35,226 bases of DNA from Candidatus Binataceae bacterium. Lineage in GTDB: Bacteria; Desulfobacterota; Binatia; Binatales; Binataceae. The notes under the pieces are model-generated. The model searched no databases. It had not been told where the DNA came from and saw only the letters and a program-made list of their open reading frames with translations. The translations under genes and the position numbers were made by a program. The stretch's first letter is position 1. Every line of letters begins with the position of its first letter. This document shows, piece after piece, positions 8,279 through 15,438 of the stretch. The DNA is taken from contig JASHPB010000301.1 of assembly GCA_030038355.1 (NCBI GenBank), positions 1 through 35,226 on the forward strand. The letters are read 5' to 3'.

Positions 8279-8701
8279 ATGAAATCCCGGATATTGCGCA
8301 CTGTCGCAGTCGTCATCTCGGCAGTTGCACTCGCCGGATGTTCGTCAGCGGTTACGACGACATCCCAGGAACAAGCAACCAGCGACGAAAGCGCCATATA
8401 CCAACCGAGCGCGCGCGAGCCGAGCGAGCGCGACCCTTCTTACTTTTGCGCATGCGACAACGATGGCTACCCGCTGCTATGCGATCCGGAAGGACACTGC
8501 CGTTCGAATCCTACCTACGATGCTTATCGATATCGCGCACGTTTGCATACGGTCAACTGCCGCCTTATAACGGCGCCACTACTAACGAAGATTTCCAGCC
8601 ATTCCCCGGAGTGCCGATACTTATTCTATCCTTCTAGGCATGGACGGCGTGCAGAATTTTGTCCGCACGCCGCTTTGCAGTCTCAGTGCGTCATCGCTTG
8701 A
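8279..8701 (+). CDS. Small lipoprotein, possibly frameshifted near its C-terminus
   Basis: The N-terminus is a lipoprotein signal: MKSRILRTVAVV, then the lipobox AVALAGC with the lipidated Cys. A short Ser/Thr/Glu-rich linker and a Cys-containing segment (FCACDNDGYPLLCDPEGHC) follow. GAGGA lies about 9 bases before the ATG. In this phase the frame ends at 8701 and reads through a hairpin at 8645-8672. In the +2 phase from about 8540 the sequence instead reads FAYGQLPPYNGATTNEDF, then PFPGVPILILSF and a TAG at 8635-8637, just before the hairpin. That looks more like a natural ending, so a one-base phase error or mutation around 8540 is likely. The family is not recognised. Confidence 0.6.
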   Translation: MKSRILRTVAVVISAVALAGCSSAVTTTSQEQATSDESAIYQPSAREPSERDPSYFCACDNDGYPLLCDPEGHCRSNPTYDAYRYRARLHTVNCRLITAPLLTKISSHSPECRYLFYPSRHGRRAEFCPHAALQSQCVIA

Positions 8702-9145
8702 CAACGCGTCATCGCGAAGCCTGGTCCTCGGGAGCACTGTTATCCTTCCAGTCATGCCTGAAGTCTCGTGCGGGGCGCATACGTAGTCGTAAACTCCGCG
8801 CTGTGTAAACTTGAACGAATAGCTGTGACCTGGCCAGAATCCCGAGTCGAATGACTTGGCACCGGGCGGCGTGATAGCGTCCTTAGGCCTCATGGCCATA
8901 CTTGGATCGCTGCTGGCATGATGCACCGAGTTACCGACGTTCTTCCAATCCACCGTCTCACCGACTCTTATCGTCACTTCTTTTGGTTCAAACGCGGTCG
9001 GCATGTCATTCATTTTGACAACGACCGCGGGATCTTCCGCGTTAGAGTCCCAATTCTCCCCAATAACAAGGCCGGCAGCGGCAATCGCGATTAGGCAAAG
9101 CCGCATGAAGGGTGATCTGTTGATTCGTGGTTGATCGAACTGCAT
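8621..9145 (-). CDS. Periplasmic cupredoxin (plastocyanin/amicyanin-like type 1 copper protein)
   Basis: A secreted blue-copper electron carrier. An N-terminal signal (MRLCLIAIAAAGLVIG after a short basic lead) is followed by a cupredoxin barrel from about residue 38. The type 1 copper ligands are visible: His75 in GNSVHHASSD, then Cys123, His126 and Met131 in YVCAPHETSGMTG. The domain ends at ITVLPR (about residue 140). The last 34 residues are unlike a cupredoxin and read through the downstream hairpin to 8621, so the natural stop may have been lost or shifted. The ATG at 9145 directly follows the TAA of the cytochrome gene, and its ribosome site GGAG lies inside that gene's last codons, so the two are co-translated. 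It likely passes electrons to or from the cytochrome. Confidence 0.87.
   Translation of the reverse strand: MQFDQPRINRSPFMRLCLIAIAAAGLVIGENWDSNAEDPAVVVKMNDMPTAFEPKEVTIRVGETVDWKNVGNSVHHASSDPSMAMRPKDAITPPGAKSFDSGFWPGHSYSFKFTQRGVYDYVCAPHETSGMTGRITVLPRTRLRDDALSSDDALRLQSGVRTKFCTPSMPRRIE
8645..8672. terminator. Hairpin between convergent lipoprotein and cupredoxin genes
   Basis: The 8-bp perfect stem CGGCGTGC / GCACGCCG has a 12-base loop. It lies between the convergent lipoprotein and cupredoxin genes. The T-run after it is weak (CTTTGC), so it is a possible bidirectional terminator. Both flanking reading frames run through it in their long forms. Confidence 0.5.
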
Positions 9146-9454
9146 TTAACTCTCCATTAGAATCCCGCTTAACGGGCGATTTTGAGAAAATTCCTTGATC
9201 GCGCGGATATTCTTCGCTGGCATGTTCGATTGCGTCTTCATGTGCATCAAGATCGCGTCCCACTGATTCGGCGAAAATTCCGAACCCGGCCGTGCGTTGT
9301 GACACTGAGCGCAATAGATCGGCCATAGCTTGGCGCCTTCCATGACGAGTTTTCGTTGGTCAGGCGATTGTTCTTCGTTCGCTCGTGCCTTCACTGTCGG
9401 CGAGAACGCGACCGCGACAGTCATCGAAATGAGTAGAAGACTGACGCCCTTCAT
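9146..9454 (-). CDS. Small monohaem c-type cytochrome
   Basis: A 102-aa exported protein. The signal peptide is MKGVSLLLISMTVAVAFSP to about residue 25. A single covalent haem motif, CAQCH, has Cys48, Cys51 and the His52 axial ligand. A likely Met ligand lies in the KTQSNMPAKN segment (Met78). The mature part is short, about 75 residues, with the haem-binding helix followed by a W-D-A-I-L-M-H-M helix, a pattern common in small cytochromes that partner porins or metal oxidases. It sits between a decayed porin gene (16 bases upstream) and a cupredoxin that starts right after its stop, suggesting a former porin-cytochrome-cupredoxin operon. The ribosome site is poorly placed (GAGGA about 12 bases before ATG). 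Confidence 0.88.
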   Translation of the reverse strand: MKGVSLLLISMTVAVAFSPTVKARANEEQSPDQRKLVMEGAKLWPIYCAQCHNARPGSEFSPNQWDAILMHMKTQSNMPAKNIRAIKEFSQNRPLSGILMES

Positions 9455-9469
9455 CTCGTTATCAGATCC

Positions 9470-10982
9470 TCAGAAGCCAATCGCGAATTGAATCACTAAT
9501 GCTTGGTCATTCACTGGATGGTTGACCAGCGTCGAGGTCGGATTGTTGGCACCGTTGAAAGCCACGATGCTTTCTGCATTCTGCGGCAATTCGAGATCGA
9601 ACTCCGTTTGCCAGACGATCGAAGGAGCTATCCAGTAGTCAAGGCCGAATGCGATTTGGTGCGCATGCGGGGAAAATACCGATGGGGATCCGTTGAAGCC
9701 GAGAACTGGACTGGTCGCGATTTCATCCGCCACGACCGCGCGCTGATTGACACCGGAATAACGCACCAAGGGCTGAAGTCGACGGATCAGGTTGTTGACT
9801 TCATCGCCGAAGTGCAAGCAGACCTTGCAGGAAGTAACCCGCTTGGACATACCATCCTTGTCGGTTGCCGGCCGGCGAGCCCGCTGGCATCTGGCGATAG
9901 GTCTCCGCGAATTCGCAGCGTGCCTGCAGATTTCCGTTCAGGTAGGCAAAGTCGAGACCCCAGCTATTAAACCATAGAGAGTCCTGCCACTTGCCGTTGT
10001 AAGTAGAGGCGCCGAGCTCAAGCCGTCCGAGTTGCGAATCGATCGGAAACGGATAAATGCGGATGCGCGTTCCCATCGCCCTGCCATTGGCATTGAGACC
10101 GATATTGTTCTGGCCCTTGAACGCCTGGCCAACGACAGGCTTTGGGATACCGAATCGAAGCTCGGTCCGTTGGATATCCACAAAGTATAGTCCACGTCTT
10201 GCCCTGGCTGACCCCACTGAAACCCGCCCCGAACTTGCACCCCAACCTCAGTCGGCGGAATGAGGGCTTCGGCGCTGTACATTAGCGGAGCGCTGATGAA
10301 TCGGTTCAGCCAAAGAAGACTCTGATCTTCCTAGAAGTCGCCAAAGGGCTGATCAAAGATTCCGGCATTAATTTCGGCATAGTCATTGAGAAAGAACTGA
10401 GGAGTCGCGACCGGTAACTCGAAGTCTGCGGCCGAACCGTTTGGCAAACTCGCTTGGATAGTGCCCTCGAATAAAATCCAGTCATTCAAGCGAAAGAGAA
10501 GAGCGGCTCGAAAGTGAGTGGAAAAGTGTTCTGCGCCGTCTGTCGATTTTAGATGAAATCGCCCGCTGCGCCTCCATTGATAGTGAACTGATGCGTACCG
10601 AGGTAGGGGTCGATAGCGGAATTGAATTGGGGCTCTGAAATCGAATCGTTAAGATGCTGCTGCAATTCCCGCAGTTGCTGTGTGGTGCTCGATTTCAACT
10701 GAGTGTTAGTCAGCTCGAGCTCCTGCTCTTTGGTGTTTAACTCACTACTGCGGGTCTCTACCTGTTGGAGCTTGCTTTCAAGGGACTTGATCAGCGCTTC
10801 TTCGTTGTTGAGCTGAAGACGCTGTGCCCCGTCATGCCTCTTTAGAGCCTGAATTTCCTGCTTGATACGCGCAAGGTCTGTTCAATCAACAGTATCGCTC
10901 GCGGCCGCGGCCCGTGACGCCAGTCCAAAAGAGCAAGCGCTATCCCAAGCAGAGCGCCGGCTCCGCCATACCGCTTAGCCAT
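9470..10982 (-). pseudogene. Outer-membrane porin with N-terminal coiled coil, heavily decayed
   Basis: Read piecewise, this is one porin-like gene of about 500 codons. It starts with an ATG at 10982 (AGAGGA 6 bases upstream) and a signal peptide. A coiled coil follows (ARIKQEIQALKRHDGAQRLQ... to about 10640). A beta-barrel follows with FEGTIQASLPNGSAADF, GVQVRGGFQWGQPG, GNGR-type turns, LELGASTYNGKWQDSLWF and a final strand ending LVIQFAIGF at 9470. The terminal Phe is typical of outer-membrane barrels. Lesions: phase changes near 10920, 10550, 10160 and 9845, a TGA at 10882-10884 and a TAG at 10331-10333. That makes at least six, too many for one polymerase slip. The layout resembles phosphate-selective (OprO/P-like) porins, but that is by eye. 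Confidence 0.85.
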
Positions 10983-11293
10983 CGAAGTCCTCTTTCAGTC
11001 AGTGGCCACGCGCTACTGCGAATGGTGGCACTGCTTGAACATCCGGCAGCCGCGGATAGTTCCCAAGAATTTTGTCTTGACTTCCACGATCATTGAATCG
11101 AAGGATGGGTCGCAGACTGGCGTCATGCGGCTGCCTGAGCTGGCAGCGCGAGCGCAGCATTGACGCGGCATCGATAACCCGTGCGCTTGAATCTTTGCCT
11201 TTGGTCCAGTATCGCTCGAGGGTGGCCGATATCACGATCGGACCCCAAGAAAAACCGCGTACCGATTTGCGGAGCGGTCAGGAGTTTTCCGCG
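10983..11293. other. Divergent intergenic region before the monooxygenase
   Basis: This 311-base stretch separates the porin remnant (reverse) from the Baeyer-Villiger monooxygenase (forward) and should hold both promoters. Open frames here are short and unlike proteins. In the forward frame the region is an in-frame extension of the monooxygenase (to 11093), but without a ribosome site or family similarity. I see no hairpin or repeat of note. Confidence 0.5.
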
Positions 11294-13126
11294 ATGAGCG
11301 ATACTGCTAACGGTTTTGCTTCCATCAACACCAACCAGGTTCTGGATTTTGATCCAGACGCGCTTCGGACCAGGTACCGCGCGGAACGCGATAAGCGCCT
11401 GCGTTCAGACGGCAACGAGCAATACATCGAGGTGAAGGGCGATTTCAGCCGCTACATCGATGACCCGTATGTCGAGCCGGGCTTCACGCGTGCGCCGATT
11501 ACCGATGCGGTCGAGGTCGTAATAATAGGCGGCGGATTCGGCGGCCTTCTCGCCGGTGCTCGGCTGCGTGAGGCGGGCGTGCAGGACATTTTTCTCATCG
11601 AGAAGGGCGGAGATTTCGGCGGCACCTGGTATTGGAACCGCTATCCTGGCGCGCAGTGCGATATCGAGTCGTACATATACCTGCCGCTGCTCGAGGAAAC
11701 CGGTTACATGCCGATGGAGAAGTACTCCTTCGCGCCGGAGATACTCGCGCACGCGCGGCGCATCGGCGAAAAATTCGATCTCTATCGGGGCGCGTTATTC
11801 CAGACACAGATTAAATCGATCACCTGGAACGAAGACGAATGCCGATGGATCGTCAGCACTAACCGCCGCGATCAGCTTCGCGCCCGCTTCGTCGTGATGT
11901 CGAATGGCCCCCTGAATCGGCCCAAGCTACCCGGCATCCTGGGTATTGAGACCTACAAGGGCCACACCTTTCACACCAGTCGCTGGGACTACAACTACAC
12001 GGGTGGTGACACTAACGGGAACCTGCACAAGCTGAGCGACAAGCGCGTCGCAATCATCGGCACCGGCGCTACCGCGATTCAGTGCGTGCCGCATCTCGCG
12101 AAGCACGCACAACGTCTCTACGTGTTCCAACGTACGCCGTCGTCGGTTGACGAGCGCGGCAATCGCCCCACCGATCCTGAGTGGGTCAAGACGCTGACAC
12201 CTGGATGGCAGCGCCGCCGCATGGAGAACTTTAACATTCTGGTGTCAGGCGGCAACCAGGAGGTCGATCTCGTCAACGACGGATGGACCGATATCATCCG
12301 CAACCTCGGCGCTATCCTGCCGCGCAAAGATGTTAATCCTGAGATCTCGCCGCAGGAACTCGCTCGCATGATGGAACTGGCGGATTTCAAAAAGATGAAT
12401 CAAATCCGTGCGCGTGTTGACCGCGTCGTGAATGATAAGAAAACAGCCGAAGCGCTGAAGCCCTGGTATCGCCAGTTCTGCAAGCGTCCGACCTTCAACG
12501 ACGAATATCTGCCGTCATTCAACCGCCCCAACGTGACGCTGGTTGACACAATGGGCCGCGGCGTTGAGCGCATCACAGAGAAAGGACTCGTGTTCGACGA
12601 CGTCGAGTACGACGTGGATTGCATCATCTTCGCGACCGGATTCGAGGTCGGCACTGCATACACGCGGCGCGCCGGCTTCGAGGTCTACGGCCGCGGCGGT
12701 AAGTCGCTCAGCGATCACTGGTCGAAGGGAATGCGCACGCTGCATGGCTTCTACAGCGCGGGCTTTCCTAATTGCTTCCACATGGGTATCACGCAGAACG
12801 CGCTGACCGCGAACTTTCCGCACATGCTGGAGGAACAGTCCCAGCACATCGCGTCGCTAATCAGTCACGCAAAGGCCACCGAGGCACGGTGCATCGAGCC
12901 GACGTCCGAGGCCGAAGATGAATGGATCAGGACCATCAAGTCGAAGGCGCTAAATGCCTTGGGTTTTTTGATGGAATGCACGCCCGGCTATTACAACAAC
13001 GAGGGCAAGCCCGACGCGGGGACAGGTCTCGCCGGCGAGAACTACGGAGGCGGCCCAGTCGAGTTCTATGACTTGATGCGTAAGTGGCGCGCCGAGGGCG
13101 ATATGAAGGGACTGAAGGTCGGCTAA
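11294..13126 (+). CDS. FAD-dependent Baeyer-Villiger monooxygenase
   Basis: A 610-aa class B flavin monooxygenase that inserts oxygen into ketones to give esters or lactones, using NADPH and O2. The FAD-binding GGGFGG is at about 79-84. The glutamate-containing FGGTWYWNRYPGAQCD segment follows. The Baeyer-Villiger fingerprint YKGHTFHTSRWD is at 221-232, and the NADPH-binding GTGATA is at about 256-261. Its length with about 70 extra N-terminal residues fits the subgroup of large-substrate enzymes (cyclopentadecanone or steroid-type). The ATG at 11294 has AGGAG 9 bases upstream and is preferred to the GTG/ATG frames further up. A clear terminator follows at 13159. The gene appears monocistronic and intact. 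The ester it would make could be a substrate for the alpha/beta hydrolases elsewhere in the window, but no linkage is shown. Confidence 0.93.
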   Translation: MSDTANGFASINTNQVLDFDPDALRTRYRAERDKRLRSDGNEQYIEVKGDFSRYIDDPYVEPGFTRAPITDAVEVVIIGGGFGGLLAGARLREAGVQDIFLIEKGGDFGGTWYWNRYPGAQCDIESYIYLPLLEETGYMPMEKYSFAPEILAHARRIGEKFDLYRGALFQTQIKSITWNEDECRWIVSTNRRDQLRARFVVMSNGPLNRPKLPGILGIETYKGHTFHTSRWDYNYTGGDTNGNLHKLSDKRVAIIGTGATAIQCVPHLAKHAQRLYVFQRTPSSVDERGNRPTDPEWVKTLTPGWQRRRMENFNILVSGGNQEVDLVNDGWTDIIRNLGAILPRKDVNPEISPQELARMMELADFKKMNQIRARVDRVVNDKKTAEALKPWYRQFCKRPTFNDEYLPSFNRPNVTLVDTMGRGVERITEKGLVFDDVEYDVDCIIFATGFEVGTAYTRRAGFEVYGRGGKSLSDHWSKGMRTLHGFYSAGFPNCFHMGITQNALTANFPHMLEEQSQHIASLISHAKATEARCIEPTSEAEDEWIRTIKSKALNALGFLMECTPGYYNNEGKPDAGTGLAGENYGGGPVEFYDLMRKWRAEGDMKGLKVG

Positions 13127-13158
13127 TCGAAGTACGAAGCCGTAGGGCAGGATCTGAG

Positions 13159-13192
13159 CTCGCTCGATGCAATACCGCTTCGAGCGAGTTTT
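13159..13192 (+). terminator. Rho-independent terminator after the monooxygenase
   Basis: The 9-bp stem CTCGCTCGA / TCGAGCGAG with a 12-base loop is followed by TTTTCTCTCT. It lies 33 bases after the monooxygenase stop, on the forward strand. Confidence 0.8.
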
Positions 13193-13214
13193 CTCTCTGC
13201 AGGCAGGTTACATG

Positions 13215-13766
13215 TTATTGCGAGGGTGGCTCGGGTGGAGGCAAGTAGCCTTTGCGGCGTTGGCTCAGGAACCCGTATGGATGCTCCTTCATCTCGGAGA
13301 GCGCGTTAGGATGCTCGATCAGAAATTCCCTCAATCCCTGATGCTCCGCAAGATACTTTGGATCCTGTGCCAGCGATGGATTCGCTTCGAGCTGGTTTGC
13401 GACGTCAAGATGGTCGAGCAAGTAGTTGTGCGTCTGGCTCTCCGTTAGAGGCGCGCGCTTCCAGTCGGCTTGTCCGTTGGCGTAGGTATAGGTTCCAGGC
13501 CCGAGCTGCACATCCTTTTGCACGCGCGGATGATTTCGAAGAAAGCCCTGCAAGCCCGGATGATTACCTAGATATTTCGGATCGTTGACGAGGCTTGCAT
13601 TCTTCGCCAGGTCAGCTGCGACATTTGGATGCAAGTTCAAAAACCGCACGAAGTTCGTGTGAGCGATCTCGTTCGGGTCCCGCGCTTGCGCGCGAATAGC
13701 CGCCGGAGCTAACGCGATCGCGCCGAGCGCTACAGTTACTCCCAAAGCTCTGATAGCGTTACGCAT
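13215..13766 (-). CDS. Secreted protein with internal duplication (HP..L..NPSL..DPKYL motif)
   Basis: A 183-aa protein of unrecognised family. Residues 1-27 form a Sec signal peptide (basic start, then VTVALGAIALAPAAIRAQA). The mature part contains two copies of a motif of about 50 residues, at about 39-90 and 113-165. Each copy runs L..H..VA..L..N.SL..DPKYL..H.GL..FL..HP. A segment TYTYANGQADWKRAPL separates the copies, and the tail is Pro-rich (YLPPPEPPSQ). Spaced His-Pro and Asn-Pro turns between short helices suggest a helical repeat protein of the periplasm or surface. It is divergent from the glycosyltransferase (87 bases between starts). There is no cysteine and no enzyme motif. The ribosome site is weak. 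Confidence 0.8.
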   Translation of the reverse strand: MRNAIRALGVTVALGAIALAPAAIRAQARDPNEIAHTNFVRFLNLHPNVAADLAKNASLVNDPKYLGNHPGLQGFLRNHPRVQKDVQLGPGTYTYANGQADWKRAPLTESQTHNYLLDHLDVANQLEANPSLAQDPKYLAEHQGLREFLIEHPNALSEMKEHPYGFLSQRRKGYLPPPEPPSQ

Positions 13767-13853
13767 CGAATCTGGCTCTTGTACTCCGGCGCGACGCTCC
13801 CATCATTGCGCTCGATTTGCAAGCAAGTGTCGATGCGCTCGGAAGGGATTGAT

Positions 13854-15422
13854 ATGCAAAGGGAAAGCACGGCGCCGATAGCGGCGGCGCCGTCTCATCG
13901 TGGATGGATCGACGATACGCGCGCGGCGATACAAGGCGATCCGATCGTCTGGGTTTCGGTATTGGTGCTCGCGATCATCTATCTTTTGACCGCGAGCCGT
14001 TACGACATCTTCCGCAACGAACTCTACTTCATCGCATGCGGGCGGCATCCCGCCTTCGGCTACGCCGACTTGCCACCGCTCGTGCCACTGATCGCGGCCG
14101 CCACCCAACTTTTCGGCGTCAACGTGTTCCTGCTCAGGCTCCCCGCGATTATCGCGGCGCTCGCGCTGATTCCAATCACGGCCGAGTTCGCGCGGACTCT
14201 CGGCGGCGGCAAGCCTGCAGCCTGGATGGCCGCAGTCGCGGTCGCGATCGCGCCGGGCTTGCTCGCGCTCAGTAGCACGCTCGGACCGTCCGCCTTCGAG
14301 CCGCTCGGATGGACGCTCTGCGCGTGGCTCTTTGCGCGCGGAATTCTCCGCGGCGAGCGCAGCTCTATCTCGTGGGCGGGCGTAGTGGCGGGCATAACCT
14401 TCCAGGCCAAGTACGGAATCGCGATCTGGGTAGTCGGTCTCGCAATTGGAATCATCACGACCGCGGCGCGCCGGATCCTTGCATGGCGCCAGCTCTGGTA
14501 CGGAGCGGCTGCCGCGATTGTGATCGGCGCGCCGAGCCTCATCTGGCAGCAGCTACATGGCTGGCCGTTTTTGGCCACGATTCACTACGCGACGCAGCAT
14601 CGAAATCTCACCGGCTCTCCGCTTAGGTTCGAGATCGGTCAAATCCTCGCGATGAACTGGTTGATGGCGCCGCTCTGGATATCCGGTTTCATCACGCCAC
14701 TGATTTCCGAGCGGCTGAAGCCGGCGCGCTTTCTTTCGATCGCTTTCATCTTCACAACTGCCGCGATCATCTACTCGCACGGCAAGAGCTACTACCTATT
14801 CCCCGCCTATCCGACGATGTTCGCGGTTGGTGCTGTGGCCTGCGAGGAGCTGGGACGCGTGCTACGGGCGGCATGGTTCATTTTGGCCTTCATCATGACG
14901 CTTCCGATTGTTCCCGTGATGCTGCCGATTCTCGATCCGGCGACGCTCGCGCGTTACCTGGACAGAACGCATCTCAGGCCGCGGCCCGTCGAGGTCGAAG
15001 GAATCGGTGCGCCGCTCACCCAGCTCTTCTCCGATGAACTCGGATGGCGCGAGATGGAAAAGCAGGTCGCCAACGTGTATCACTCGCTACCGCCCGAGGA
15101 TCGATCGCGCGCCGCAATCATGGCGCAGGACTACGGCGAGGCGGCCGCAATCGACGTCTACGGGCGTCAAGATGGCCTGCCGCCCGCGATATGCGGTCAA
15201 CTGCAGTACTACTTCTGGGGCCCACGCCGCTACGATGGCAGCGTGATTATCGACGTCAACGGCGATCCCGATCGCTGGGGTGAGATCTGTGCCGCGAGCA
15301 AGGTGGTGGGCGCATTCGGCGCGCCTTACGCGATGCCCTACGAGAATGGCCCGATAATCCTCTGTCGTGGCTTACGCCGCCCCCTGCCCGAAATATGGGA
15401 TCGGTTCAAGCGCGAACATTGA
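13854..15422 (+). CDS. GT39-like (PMT/ArnT superfamily) membrane glycosyltransferase
   Basis: A 522-aa polytopic inner-membrane protein of the GT-C fold, which moves a sugar from a polyprenyl-phosphate donor to a lipid or protein acceptor. The first periplasmic loop has RYDIFRNELYFIACGRHPAF and YADLPPLVPLI, the family's catalytic loop, with Asn-Glu (55-56) in place of the usual Asp-Glu. About nine further hydrophobic segments follow, then a soluble C-terminal domain of about 130 residues from VEVEGIGAPL on. GGAAGGG lies 6 bases before the ATG at 13854; an upstream in-frame start at 13779 has no such site. It converges with the ion-channel gene, 16 bases apart. The acceptor is unknown. Confidence 0.88.
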   Translation: MQRESTAPIAAAPSHRGWIDDTRAAIQGDPIVWVSVLVLAIIYLLTASRYDIFRNELYFIACGRHPAFGYADLPPLVPLIAAATQLFGVNVFLLRLPAIIAALALIPITAEFARTLGGGKPAAWMAAVAVAIAPGLLALSSTLGPSAFEPLGWTLCAWLFARGILRGERSSISWAGVVAGITFQAKYGIAIWVVGLAIGIITTAARRILAWRQLWYGAAAAIVIGAPSLIWQQLHGWPFLATIHYATQHRNLTGSPLRFEIGQILAMNWLMAPLWISGFITPLISERLKPARFLSIAFIFTTAAIIYSHGKSYYLFPAYPTMFAVGAVACEELGRVLRAAWFILAFIMTLPIVPVMLPILDPATLARYLDRTHLRPRPVEVEGIGAPLTQLFSDELGWREMEKQVANVYHSLPPEDRSRAAIMAQDYGEAAAIDVYGRQDGLPPAICGQLQYYFWGPRRYDGSVIIDVNGDPDRWGEICAASKVVGAFGAPYAMPYENGPIILCRGLRRPLPEIWDRFKREH

Positions 15423-15438
15423 GAACAGCCAACCCTAC

